DNA of 64,000 bases from JACADW01 sp963747985 (GTDB lineage: Bacteria; Acidobacteriota; UBA6911): positions 186,001 to 250,000 of the forward strand of contig CAVVHG010000012.1 of assembly GCA_963747985.1 (NCBI GenBank). The letters are read 5' to 3'. Each line of letters begins with the position of its first letter. Position 1 is the stretch's first letter. Shown here one piece after another: positions 19,111 through 27,664 of the stretch. The position numbers and the translations under genes are program-made. The notes below the pieces were generated by a model that did not search any database, was not told where the DNA came from, and saw nothing but the letters and a program-made list of their open reading frames with translations.

Positions 19111-20160
19111 TCATTCGGCTGTGGTCACCTTGCTGCCGATCTCAAATCTGCCGGCTTCGCGTCCTGTCAAGGCCGCCAGGGCCAGCGTGATCATTTCGAC
19201 GGGCAGGATTTCCAGCAATGGCCACATGCCCTGCGGCACCGGAGGAAGCCGGAAAGCTTCCTGAGGCGCATCCCTCCCGACGAGCTCAGCCCTGCCGCCC
19301 TTCGCTCTCACATCCTGTACCAGGCGGGAGTTCAGATGCCTGACTCCGACGTCTCCCTCGAAAACGAGCACAAAGGCGTCCGGATTCAACATTTCCATCG
19401 GGCCATGCCGGAAGGCGGCGCCGCTCATCCCTTCGGAATGGAAGTGCGTGGATTCCTTGATGATCAGGCCCCCGGTGCCCGCGGCTGCCAGAGAAGCGCC
19501 GCGCCCCACGAGGAAGAGGTCGCGGACACCCGCGAGCAGCGGGGCCATGTCCCGGACATGGCTCCTCCAGCATTGCAGGTATTGGCCAACAGCGGGCACC
19601 GCCTGTTCGAGTTCACTCCTGATATTCTGCAGATCCTTTCTGCAGAGGAGCGAGCTGAGCCAGGCCAGTGCGACCAGGCTTGCGAGGTATGTCTTGCAGG
19701 AGACGGAGAACTCGTCTCCAGCCCTCGTCAGAAGCACGGCGTCGGCTCCTTCCGCCAGCGGGGTTCCGGGGGTGTTGGTGATGCCGATAATCGAGGCGCG
19801 CCTCTGATTCATCTCCAGCAGCCTCAGAATCTCGACGCTTCTGCCGGACTGGGAAACGGCAATAAGCAGCGTGCTGCGATCAAAAAGACCGGGCATGTAG
19901 TAGATGAGTTCGGAGGTCTCCGCCATGATCGGCGTGTGACCGGCGCCGATCAATTCCAGGTACAAGGGATGAAAAGCATGAAAGGAGGACCCCATTCCCG
20001 TGAGTACGACGCGGCCGAACTCGCCTCCGGCAAATCGCTCACAGAGGCTCTTTAGTGAGCCGCCTTCCTCCAGCGCGTCTACGGTGTCGCTGATCGCCCG
20101 TGGTTGAGCGATAATGTCGCGCAGGTACGCTCCTTCGACGATCCTGTAATCAGATGACAT
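19111..20160 (-). CDS. Double SIS-domain protein, GlmS/AgaS-like (aminosugar isomerase or deaminase)
   Basis: A 349-residue protein with two phosphosugar-binding SIS domains. The first holds GMGSSFHAF and SQSGRSVEIL, the second GRGASLAAAGTGGLIIKE and SEGMSGAAFRHGPMEML; the RHGP element is typical of glucosamine-6-phosphate synthase isomerase halves and of NagB-II/AgaS deaminases. There is no glutaminase domain, so it probably works catabolically, converting an aminosugar phosphate to a keto-sugar phosphate with release of ammonia. The ROK kinase upstream could supply the substrate and the MFS carrier downstream imports sugar. The role is inferred from family and neighbours. Confidence 0.83.
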   Translation of the reverse strand: MSSDYRIVEGAYLRDIIAQPRAISDTVDALEEGGSLKSLCERFAGGEFGRVVLTGMGSSFHAFHPLYLELIGAGHTPIMAETSELIYYMPGLFDRSTLLIAVSQSGRSVEILRLLEMNQRRASIIGITNTPGTPLAEGADAVLLTRAGDEFSVSCKTYLASLVALAWLSSLLCRKDLQNIRSELEQAVPAVGQYLQCWRSHVRDMAPLLAGVRDLFLVGRGASLAAAGTGGLIIKESTHFHSEGMSGAAFRHGPMEMLNPDAFVLVFEGDVGVRHLNSRLVQDVRAKGGRAELVGRDAPQEAFRLPPVPQGMWPLLEILPVEMITLALAALTGREAGRFEIGSKVTTAE

Positions 20161-20182
20161 ATTCGGTTCCTGTCCATTGGTC

Positions 20183-20322
20183 AGAGCTCGGTGTTGGAGT
20201 CGGTATCGGCGTCGCCGTCGCTATTGGGATTCGAAACCATGAATGGAGGAACACCTCAGGATGGATGATGGCTCCGGGTCGATACCGGGACGGATATCGA
20301 ATCCGATTCCGATCCTGACTCC
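20183..20322. repeat. Degenerate six-base-periodic inverted element, copy A
   Basis: Left arm 20183-20234 and right arm 20271-20322 consist of TCGGNN/GATNCC-like hexamers. They are partly self-complementary: GGAGTC and GGATTCGA on the left pair with TCGAATCC and GACTCC on the right. The left edge carries GAGCTC, and GGCTCC opens the right arm. It fills the spacer between the ROK kinase and SIS genes of an otherwise close operon. A second element with the same architecture lies at 51107-51245. No reading frame in it looks like a protein. Confidence 0.65.
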
Positions 20323-20346
20323 GGGGGATATTGCCGCAGGCATCAC

Positions 20347-21294
20347 TCAACTTGACTCCCGTCCCCTGCCGAAGCGATGGAACCAGGCCCGGGCAGCGCC
20401 GGCGAGAGCCGTGTCCGGCCCCAGCGAGGCCAGGAGAAGCTCTGTCTTTTCGAACGGCACGAGCCCGCAGGTCTGCCGGATTACCTCCCGGGCGCGGTCG
20501 AGGAAAAGATGAGCGCTTTTCATGACCCCGCCCCCCAGGGCAATGGCATCCGGGGTAAACATGGTGATGAGATTGGCAAGACCCAGCCCCAGGTAGAGCG
20601 CTTCGCGTTCGACCGCCTTCCTGCACAACTCGTCACCACGCACAGCCCGCTCGCAGATAGTCCTCGCATCCGCAGGGTCAGAAGACCCCTGCCGGGCGGG
20701 AAGTTGACTCCCCAGCCAGTCCACCATCGCGGGTCCGCTCGCCAGGCGTTCCCAGCAACCGTGGGCGCCGCAGAAACAAAGCGGCCCGGTCATATCGATA
20801 ACGTGGTGCCCGATCTCAGGGTGAGCGCCGTCTACTCCCCGGTACAGCTTTCCATCCAGGATAATGCCTCCGCCAATGCCGGTGCTGATCGTGACGTAGA
20901 TGAAGTTATGCTTGCCGCGGCCGGATCCCCATCCTGCTTCACCCAGAGCCGCCGCGTCGGCGTCATTTTCGAGAGCGACCGGTACTTTGAACTCTCTCCC
21001 GAGACCGTCCGCCAGGTTCCCGCCCTCCCACCCGGGAAGGAAATCGACCTTGCCGACGACTCCGGTAAAGGGATCGATCGGGCCGGTGCATCCGATCCCG
21101 ATGCCGGAAATAGGGGCTCGAGCGCGGCGGGACACCTCGCGCAGCATGGCGGAAATCCGACTCAGTGCATCCTCGAACCCGCGTTCCGGGTCGGTGGGTG
21201 ATTCGACGTGGCAGAGTATGCCGCCGCGTTCATCCACCATACCCGCCGCGATCTTGGTACCGCCGATGTCTACCGCCCCGATCACTCTCTCCAC
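20347..21294 (-). CDS. ROK-family sugar kinase
   Basis: A 315-residue cytoplasmic kinase of the repressor/ORF/kinase family. The N-terminal phosphate loop is AVDIGGTKIAAGMVDERG, the sugar-binding and catalytic segment is VALENDADAAALGEAGWGSG, and the structural zinc site is the His of PEIGHHVI plus CFCGAHGCWE. There is no N-terminal DNA-binding domain, so it is an enzyme such as glucokinase or N-acetylglucosamine/glucosamine kinase. Its start overlaps the end of the upstream glycosidase gene by 13 bases, so the two are coupled. With the SIS protein it suggests aminosugar use, but glucose cannot be excluded. Confidence 0.92.
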   Translation of the reverse strand: MERVIGAVDIGGTKIAAGMVDERGGILCHVESPTDPERGFEDALSRISAMLREVSRRARAPISGIGIGCTGPIDPFTGVVGKVDFLPGWEGGNLADGLGREFKVPVALENDADAAALGEAGWGSGRGKHNFIYVTISTGIGGGIILDGKLYRGVDGAHPEIGHHVIDMTGPLCFCGAHGCWERLASGPAMVDWLGSQLPARQGSSDPADARTICERAVRGDELCRKAVEREALYLGLGLANLITMFTPDAIALGGGVMKSAHLFLDRAREVIRQTCGLVPFEKTELLLASLGPDTALAGAARAWFHRFGRGRESS

Positions 21295-23552
21295 TCCACG
21301 ATTGCCGCCGCGTAGGGTTGGAGTTCCATCACCCAGCCTTGTCCCTTCAATTCGAGCGGCTGCGAATCCCGCGACGTGAGCTTTGTCGCCGATTTCACAG
21401 GCAGGGTTGTCGCAATGCGAGTCTGCTTGAGCAGGGGGCCGTGGTTGACTGCGACCGCGAATCCGCGGCCGGTTCCTTTGAGAGCCACCACCTCTACGGA
21501 AGGCTGATCGGACTGGAAGAGTGGACGTACGCCGGCCCAGTCACGAAAAGCACGATAGATCCTATGAGTTTCCTCGCCGCTCTCAAAAGCGGACGGCTTT
21601 CCGGCGAGATAACTCTCCACCGGATAGGCGCAGAGCAGCGTCTTGCCTGAGCCCGCGGTGTTCGTCACGAGAGCGGGCCGCCCGTCCTGGTCGACTGCAA
21701 CGACCTTCCCGCCGCGCGGTTCGAGCAAGGCTGCCCAATGCCGGGATTCTCCGGAAGGCGCAGTGTACTTGACGGTATCTCCGGGTTTCAGGTCCCCGAA
21801 CGGCTCCACAAAGCGCACTGTCACCTCGGTTACGGGCACGTGGTCAACCAGGCGCGCGCCAAACAAGCCTTCCATCTCGGGGATGGCGGCATCGGCACTC
21901 ACAGAAGCATAAAGCGCTCCGCCCTTCAGGACGTAACTCCGCGCCTTTTCCCAGAAGTTCGTGTGTACGTGGACGAGGTTATTCTCGGTGCTTGTCAATG
22001 GGGAGGGAAGCAGGAGCATCGGGCGGGTATGCCAGTCATCGTACTCCCGGGGGAAATCGGCCTTGAGACCCGCACGCCGCGAGATGATGAAACTGGAAAG
22101 CCAGGCCCCGGTAAGTCGCAGGTTCTGTTCGCTCGTGTCCGGCGCGGACTCGCCGGAAACGGCGCCGCCGTCCTGAGTTGAGACGTACGGGATAACGGCG
22201 GGTCCGTACAGCCCGGACTTCGAGAAGTCGCCGTGCGGCTTCGCCCACTCATCCGGGACGATGATGCCCGCTTCGGGGGCCGCAGGCTCCACGCCGGTGA
22301 GATCCATCCGGCTCACGACCTGGGTGAACTCTCTGAATTCAACGCCCCGGGGCCTGTCCTTGCGATCCCACGTCGTCAGCCCGAATTGCGTTTCGTGGGG
22401 AGCGCGCAGGTAGGGATCCCGGTTGAACTGCTCCGGGGCCGCATCCGTGAAGCACCAGAGGAGAAACCCGTTTGCCCCGGCGGCCAGGCCCGAGTACACG
22501 CTGACTCGGTCAAAGATGGCGATCCGCTCGGGTGCGTACTGCGCCGACGATGCCCCCAGCTCCTGGATCATCGCGGGGCGCCCCGCGCCGGCCGACAGAG
22601 CGGTCTGGAAGGCGGCGCCGTACGTGCCTCGCTCCGACACCATGGGATCGGGGAAAAGGTTCTGAGCGTAGATGGTATACGGATGAACGCTGAAGAAATC
22701 CACCTCGTCGCGGATTATGTCAGGACGGAACGGCCCGTGTCCGACATCCTCCATGCTGGTTCCCGCGACGATCAGATGCTGCGGGTCAAACCGGCGCATG
22801 GCCCCGCTGATCAGACGGGTCCAGTTAACGGCCATCGCATCCGTTGTGCTGCCGGCGACTATCCAGTAGGGCGGTTCGTCAGTCAAATCCCAGGCAATGA
22901 TCGCGTCCTCATTCCGGTAGCGGCGCGCGAGCTCGGCCGCGTGGTTGGTTTGAAGGCGAAGCATCTCCGGGTCTGAATGCGGGTGGCGTCCGTGCCTCCA
23001 GGGGACATCCCAGTAGGCCTCGCCGACCTCACCACCGATGAAGAGGGTCGGGTGGAGGTAGATCCCGTAGCGACGGGCGAGTGAGACAAGGTAGTCAAGC
23101 TGCTTGAATGCCTCCGGATTGTAGTCTCCGGGGCGTGGCTCGAACCAGGCCCAGAAAAGATCGAGCCTGACAGTATTGAACCCGAGATCCTGCATTTTCG
23201 CGAAATCGGCCTCGATGTCCTTGGGTTCCCACGAGAGCGGCCACTGGAGCCCGGTCTTGGCGGGAACCCAGTGAGCCCCGACAGGGAAGAACCTCTTGCC
23301 GTCACGAGAAAAGTAGTAGCCGTCCAGCCTGCAACGGCGCAGGTCGACTGACCGTGCACCTTGCCCCGTCGGCGGAGATGGTGCAGGCCGGGTTGCGTGA
23401 TCCACAGTCTCGCCCGGCGGCCGGCAAGCCGGCCCAGGCGAGGCTGCGACAAACAGGGTGATGAGGACGGAGAAGGACACCAACGACAAAAACTTCTTCA
23501 GACCATTTTCAGCTCGCAAGACTTTTCCCTCGAACAAATCACCGTTTTTCAC
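21282..23552 (-). CDS. Exported clan-A glycoside hydrolase (beta-galactosidase/GH5-like)
   Basis: A 756-residue protein with an N-terminal membrane signal (LVSFSVLITLFVAASPGPAC; the Cys at 43 might be lipidated). A TIM barrel follows from about residue 80: NTVRLDLFWAWFEPRPGDY is typical of GH42/GH5-type enzymes, Glu226 in WDLTDEPP is the expected acid/base and Glu331 in MIQELGASS the expected nucleophile. The C-terminal 300 residues hold a GATase-like trimerisation-type domain and a small beta domain. It should release a beta-linked sugar outside the cytoplasm. It is the first gene of the island that continues with a ROK kinase, SIS protein and FucP-like carrier. Exact GH family number and substrate are open. 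Confidence 0.8.
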   Translation of the reverse strand: MKNGDLFEGKVLRAENGLKKFLSLVSFSVLITLFVAASPGPACRPPGETVDHATRPAPSPPTGQGARSVDLRRCRLDGYYFSRDGKRFFPVGAHWVPAKTGLQWPLSWEPKDIEADFAKMQDLGFNTVRLDLFWAWFEPRPGDYNPEAFKQLDYLVSLARRYGIYLHPTLFIGGEVGEAYWDVPWRHGRHPHSDPEMLRLQTNHAAELARRYRNEDAIIAWDLTDEPPYWIVAGSTTDAMAVNWTRLISGAMRRFDPQHLIVAGTSMEDVGHGPFRPDIIRDEVDFFSVHPYTIYAQNLFPDPMVSERGTYGAAFQTALSAGAGRPAMIQELGASSAQYAPERIAIFDRVSVYSGLAAGANGFLLWCFTDAAPEQFNRDPYLRAPHETQFGLTTWDRKDRPRGVEFREFTQVVSRMDLTGVEPAAPEAGIIVPDEWAKPHGDFSKSGLYGPAVIPYVSTQDGGAVSGESAPDTSEQNLRLTGAWLSSFIISRRAGLKADFPREYDDWHTRPMLLLPSPLTSTENNLVHVHTNFWEKARSYVLKGGALYASVSADAAIPEMEGLFGARLVDHVPVTEVTVRFVEPFGDLKPGDTVKYTAPSGESRHWAALLEPRGGKVVAVDQDGRPALVTNTAGSGKTLLCAYPVESYLAGKPSAFESGEETHRIYRAFRDWAGVRPLFQSDQPSVEVVALKGTGRGFAVAVNHGPLLKQTRIATTLPVKSATKLTSRDSQPLELKGQGWVMELQPYAAAIVEWRE

Positions 23553-23731
23553 GCAACCGGATGATTATAGAGTCAAGTCCCTGCATGTGCCACGATCCTG
23601 ATTAGCCCGCGGCTGACGCTCGAGAATCTTGCTCCGCATGGTCTTCTGGTCACGGTTGAATTGCCGCTCTCTGCGCCCGGCCGGGGACAGCTCCCCGTCG
23701 CAATTGAGCCAGGGGGCGTTGCGTCGTCGAC

Positions 23732-23932
23732 ATGAAGATCGGTGCTCTCATTGTGGATGATGAACCGCCGGCCCGTCGCAAGATACGTGCCCTTTTCCAC
23801 GGCGATCTCCGCTTCGAAGTTGTCGGCGAAGCCGGGGACGGTCTTGAAGCCGTGCAGCGGATTGAAGCGGAGCAACCCGATCTCCTCTTTCTGGATATCC
23901 AGATGCCGGGGCTCACGGGGACTACGTCCTAA
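23732..23932 (+). pseudogene. Truncated response-regulator receiver (LytTR-type N-terminus)
   Basis: Sixty-six residues that are a clean N-terminal receiver: IGALIVDDEPPARRKIRALF with the acidic pair, EVVGEAGDGLEAVQ, and the phosphorylatable Asp in LLFLDIQMPGLTG. DDEPPAR is typical of LytTR (AgrA/LytR) response regulators. After GLTG it ends in TTS and TAA, in the tail of the convergent nhaR gene (4-base overlap). The lysine and threonine part of the receiver and the whole LytTR DNA-binding domain are missing, as is any histidine kinase. It is probably a deletion relic. Confidence 0.8.
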
Positions 23933-24915
23933 TCCTTACCGACGGCCATCGCCTTCCGCTCGGACGCAGGTACCGCAGTCGTTTCCTGGAACTCTTCCGC
24001 TGAATCCCATTCGGGCCCGGCGAACAGTTTTCCGCGCGCGCTCTCGCAGATTGCCACCACGGCCGGGTGTTTGAGCTTTCGTTCGATCGATACGGCGTAG
24101 ATCCGCGCCCGTGCTTCGTCGGTGGCACCCACGCGGTGCAGAGCCTTGCTGTGCCGCCGATACCTGTGCAGCACGGACAGGGAAGGGAAGATCCCGCGTC
24201 CCGTTATCCCGAATTCTGTCAACAGGGCGTCGTCCTCGAATTCTCCGACCACTTCCGGGTGCACGTCGTGGGATTCGAACCAGCGCTCCAGTTCCTGACG
24301 CAGAGCGGTGTTGTCGGTCGGGAGCAGCATGGGAGCACCATCAAGGGATCGCGGGAACCCCTTCGAGTAGATTTTGGCCAGCTTCGGGGTGGCTACGAAG
24401 GTCACACCGGATTCGCCCAGCAGGTGGCTGTATGCCCTGACCTTGATGCCCGGTGCGAGAGGTGCGTCGGTCAGGATGAGGTCCAGCTCGTGGAGAGCCA
24501 GCAGGGCGAGCAGCCGGTCAGTCGGATCCTCCCGGCAGATCACTCGCACAGGCCGCTCCAGGTGCAGGGCAGGTTCTATGAGGCGGTATGCGATTCCCTT
24601 GGGGAAGATGTCGGCGATTCCGATCACCAGCTTCAGCGGGTGCCCTGTCGGTCGCCCTTTGAGAGTGTCCGTGAGTTCCCTGCCCAGGGAGAAGATTTCG
24701 CCAGCGTAGCGGAACACGATCCTGCCCATTTCGGTCAGGACCAGGCGGCGTCCGACGCGATCAAACAGCTTCTCGCCGAGGTCCTTTTCGAGCCTGCTGA
24801 TCTGGGCGCTGATCGTCGGCGGCGCCAGCAGCAGCTCCCTGGAAGCCCGAGTGATGCTGCCGGTTCTTGCCACCGTCCAGAAATAGAGCAGATGGTGATA
24901 ATTGAGCCATTCCAT
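23929..24915 (-). CDS. nhaR: LysR-type transcriptional activator NhaR
   Basis: A 328-residue LysR-family regulator. The start MEWLNYHHLLYFWTVARTGS and the helix-turn-helix SITRASRELLLAPPTISAQI match NhaR, the Na+-responsive activator of the NhaA antiporter in enterobacteria. GIADIFPKGIAYRLIEPAL at the start of the effector domain is also NhaR-like. No antiporter gene is adjacent; in other bacteria NhaR paralogues regulate polysaccharide (pga) genes and osmotic genes. The upstream 70 bases are strikingly AT-rich with an inverted repeat, consistent with autoregulation. The name is by family resemblance, and the local target is not known. Confidence 0.85.
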   Translation of the reverse strand: MEWLNYHHLLYFWTVARTGSITRASRELLLAPPTISAQISRLEKDLGEKLFDRVGRRLVLTEMGRIVFRYAGEIFSLGRELTDTLKGRPTGHPLKLVIGIADIFPKGIAYRLIEPALHLERPVRVICREDPTDRLLALLALHELDLILTDAPLAPGIKVRAYSHLLGESGVTFVATPKLAKIYSKGFPRSLDGAPMLLPTDNTALRQELERWFESHDVHPEVVGEFEDDALLTEFGITGRGIFPSLSVLHRYRRHSKALHRVGATDEARARIYAVSIERKLKHPAVVAICESARGKLFAGPEWDSAEEFQETTAVPASERKAMAVGKD

Positions 24916-24922
24916 GTTCAGA

Positions 24923-24942
24923 TAGTAATTCTAAAAATACTA
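24923..24942. promoter_or_regulatory. Possible nhaR operator: inverted repeat in an AT-rich leader
   Basis: TAGTA-(10 bases)-TACTA lies 8-27 bases upstream of the nhaR ATG. It is inside a run (about 24920-24995) that is much richer in A and T than anything else in this window. LysR-type proteins bind T-N11-A-type dyads near their own promoters, so this could be an autoregulatory site. It is only a sequence pattern. Confidence 0.4.
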
Positions 24943-25066
24943 ATAGTCAATTGGAAACTTTCTAATTTTCTTATATTGTATCGAGTGCTATTTATTGTCC
25001 GTGGGCCGGGTGCGGAAAGCGATTCCCGCCCGTAAGGCAGGACATCCATGCCGGAGAGGGGATACG

Positions 25067-25873
25067 GTGCAACCAACCGAGTTGCAGCGCCACATTCTTA
25101 CACTTGCGAACCTCGAGGAGGCGGCCGAGCCGGTCGTGAGTTGCTATCTCGATCTCAGGACCGGGTATCGAGAAGCCCTGAACGAGAGGGTCCGCTCGCT
25201 GAAGAACGGGCTCGATCGACGCCTGCGCGTTCCTTTTTGGGAGGCGCTGGGGCGAATCGAGGTCTTCGTCGGGACCGGCATTCGCCCCGAATCCACGGGC
25301 GCTGCGCTCTTCTCGCGTGGCGGGGACAGCGCCTTCTTCCTTCCGCTGCAATTCGGAGTGGTCCTGCCGACGCGGGTGGCCGTGAGTGCCAGGCCTCACA
25401 TATACCATCTGGTAGAGCTAAGGCATAACTGTTCCAGCCGCATGGTCAGATCCTCCGGCACAGAGACTTGCCGGGTCGATGAAATTGAATCCCTGGCGTT
25501 GCTGGAAACGCTTCACAAGGAAATGGGCACCAGCGGCCTCGCGGCAGGAGGGACTCTGGCCAGCCTCAAGGCTCTGAAAGAGGGGAGGGCCAGCGCTCTG
25601 CTCGTATCGAGATTATACGCGCCTGATCCGGGTTGGTTCTGCCGGGCCTGTGGAGAAGTCCAGATTGCGCAGCAGATGCCTCCTGAGTGTGCCTCCTGCA
25701 GAGCGAGGGTACTCTGCGAGCTGAATCTGAAAGAGGAACTGGTCCGCCTCGCGGAACAGCAAAGCCGTCCCATCAGGATCCTGGAACACGATGATGGGAT
25801 GAAGGCCGTCGGAGGTGTCGGGTGCCTGCTTTCCCATCCCGCCACCGAACGGATTGACCGGCCGGCGGCATGA
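25067..25873 (+). CDS. Bacterial archaeo-eukaryotic release-factor-like (baeRF) protein lacking the middle domain
   Basis: About 268 residues from the GTG at 25067, which has GGAGAGGGG just upstream. The N-terminal part (VVSCYLDLRTGYREALNERV, FFLPLQFGVVLPTRVAVSAR) and the C-terminal part resemble baeRF/eRF1-like proteins. The C-terminal part has GLAAGGTLASLKALKEGRAS, then a CxxC pair (WFCRACGE), a second pair (CASCRARVLC), and GGVGCLLSH. In relatives a domain of roughly 100 residues lies between PHIYHLVEL and the ALLETLHKEMG segment; here only about 25 residues link them. That is either natural reduction or an internal in-frame deletion. A role in ribosome rescue or hibernation is proposed for the family but not shown here. 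Confidence 0.6.
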   Translation: MQPTELQRHILTLANLEEAAEPVVSCYLDLRTGYREALNERVRSLKNGLDRRLRVPFWEALGRIEVFVGTGIRPESTGAALFSRGGDSAFFLPLQFGVVLPTRVAVSARPHIYHLVELRHNCSSRMVRSSGTETCRVDEIESLALLETLHKEMGTSGLAAGGTLASLKALKEGRASALLVSRLYAPDPGWFCRACGEVQIAQQMPPECASCRARVLCELNLKEELVRLAEQQSRPIRILEHDDGMKAVGGVGCLLSHPATERIDRPAA

Positions 25874-26263
25874 AAGGTGCAGACCGGGGATGGCACGAGA
25901 GGAAGGCCGATGAACCCGCTGTTCTTGGGAGTAATTTGCGTCATGATTGCCCGCCGCGCCAGGAAACGCCTACGGTCCGGGAGAGGCGGAGGTGTGTCCC
26001 GGGTCCGGAATGAGGGCGCGTTCGCCCTGCGTTCCAAAACAGGGCCTTTTCGAGGGTCAGTCGATCCCTGCATTTCTTCTCCGCAAAGTCCCGGAACCGT
26101 CGCCGGATGCAAGGCGATCTTCTGACTGGCTTCTGGTCCAGGCCGCCTGAGCAATCCCGCCCGCACTCATCTGCCCGTCAAGGCCGACAAAGGCTCTATA
26201 CAATCCAGCCGGTAACTGGTACAAGCATCGCCTCATGTCGGGTAGACAGAGGGATGTGGAATC
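25874..26263 (+). other. Gap without a confident gene
   Basis: A 390-base spacer between the baeRF-like gene and the amino-acid permease. Frames of up to 82 codons exist, but none shows family features; codon use is not convincing. A perfect hairpin AGGGCG-CGTT-CGCCCT lies at 26013-26028. The region should contain the promoter of the permease gene, which I cannot pinpoint. Confidence 0.4.
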
Positions 26264-27625
26264 GTGAGCGGTAGCCCCAAGCCAGCGACGGTACCGGGAG
26301 CACCGAGAGCGGAGCTTGTCAGGGAACTGGGTCTGGTCGATTGCGTCCTCCTGGTGCTGGGCGCGATTATCGGATCGGGGATCTTTCTGACTCCCGGCGG
26401 CATTGCGCGCGCCACGCAGAGCGCTGCCGCGGTCTTCTTCGTGTGGATTCTGGGAGGTGTCCTCACATTCTGCGGCGCCCTTTCCTATGCGGAACTTGGG
26501 GCTGCCTATCCCCGCGCGGGCGGCATCTATGTGTTCCTCAGGGAAGCATACGGGCGGGCCACGGCGTTTCTTTTCGGCTGGTGCGTTTTCTTCGTCATGG
26601 TAGCCGGCTCGATCGCCACGCTGGCATCGGCATTTGCGATTTACCTGAGCTATCTCGTGCCAATGTCCCCGCTCGCCTCGAAGGCCTGCGCAGTAGCCGT
26701 GATCCTGGTTCTGTCCCTGATCAACTGCCTGGGCGTCCGATCGGGAGCGCTGGTTCAGAACCTGCTGGGCGTTATAAAGGTCGGGTCCCTGATAGGCATC
26801 GCGGTGGTGCTGTTTCTGTCCGGAAAGGGGAATATTCAAAACATCACCGCCTCTCCCGGCACATTCTCATCGACGCCCTGGAGTGCACTCGGGATTGCCA
26901 TGGTTGCAGTGCTTTGGGCCTATGAGGGCTGGTATCTGCTTACCTTCGCCGCCGGTGAAGTGAAGAATCCCAGGAGGAATCTCACGGTCGGGTTGCTGCT
27001 GGGTACTTTCTCGGTGATGGTCCTGTACCTGATCGTCAACCTCGCTTACATGTACGTCCTGCCGTTTCGGGTCCTGACGGGTTCCTCGCGGGTTGCCAGC
27101 GACTCCCTGGAACTCACGCTGGGGACGGCCGGAGGCACGATGGTGGCGCTGGCGATCCTGATTTCTATCAGCGGCGCCATGAACAGCAACGTCCTGGGCG
27201 GTCCCCGGGTCTTCTATGCCATGGCGCGCGAGAAGCTGTTTTTCCGCGGAGTCGCTTACATCCACCCGCGGTATCGCGTGCCGACCGTCTCCATTGTCTT
27301 GAACGGAATCTGGGCGAGTTTTCTGACGATGGTGGGGAGTTTCGAAAGGCTCTTCAGCTACGTGATCTTCGTTGCCTGGATCTTCTACGCCCTGGGGGCT
27401 GCGGCCGTGATCGTCCTGCGGCACAAGCAGCCTGATGTCGAACGCCCGTACAAAACCTGGGGATATCCCGTGGTGCCCATCCTGTTCTGCCTGATCGCGG
27501 GAGCCATCGTGCTGAACACCGTAGTCAACGATTTCAGGAATTCATTCTGGGGGCTCCTGGTCGTCGCCGCCGGGCTCCCCGCCTACTTCTACTGGCGCCG
27601 GGGGGCTGACGACGCCAGGCCCTAG
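26264..27625 (+). CDS. APC-family amino-acid permease
   Basis: A 453-residue transporter with twelve predicted helices, from a GTG start. The helix-1 motif GAIIGSGIFLTPGG, the following GGVLTFCGALSYAELGAAYP and the helix-6 segment LWAYEGWYLLTFAAGEVKNP are hallmarks of L-type (LAT/SteT-like) exchangers in the amino acid-polyamine-organocation superfamily. The C-terminus ends YFYWRRGADD. It probably exchanges neutral amino acids; no specificity residue is decisive. It stands alone, convergent with the trehalose gene, with a hairpin-containing repeat between them. Confidence 0.9.
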   Translation: MSGSPKPATVPGAPRAELVRELGLVDCVLLVLGAIIGSGIFLTPGGIARATQSAAAVFFVWILGGVLTFCGALSYAELGAAYPRAGGIYVFLREAYGRATAFLFGWCVFFVMVAGSIATLASAFAIYLSYLVPMSPLASKACAVAVILVLSLINCLGVRSGALVQNLLGVIKVGSLIGIAVVLFLSGKGNIQNITASPGTFSSTPWSALGIAMVAVLWAYEGWYLLTFAAGEVKNPRRNLTVGLLLGTFSVMVLYLIVNLAYMYVLPFRVLTGSSRVASDSLELTLGTAGGTMVALAILISISGAMNSNVLGGPRVFYAMAREKLFFRGVAYIHPRYRVPTVSIVLNGIWASFLTMVGSFERLFSYVIFVAWIFYALGAAAVIVLRHKQPDVERPYKTWGYPVVPILFCLIAGAIVLNTVVNDFRNSFWGLLVVAAGLPAYFYWRRGADDARP

Positions 27626-27664
27626 CGGGGATTATTCATGAATCAGCGGGAAGGAAGCATTTGT

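Noticed and set aside
25877..26125. Small 82-codon gene after the baeRF-like gene
   Set aside because: No ribosome site, no homologous pattern, and an internal hairpin explains part of the sequence.
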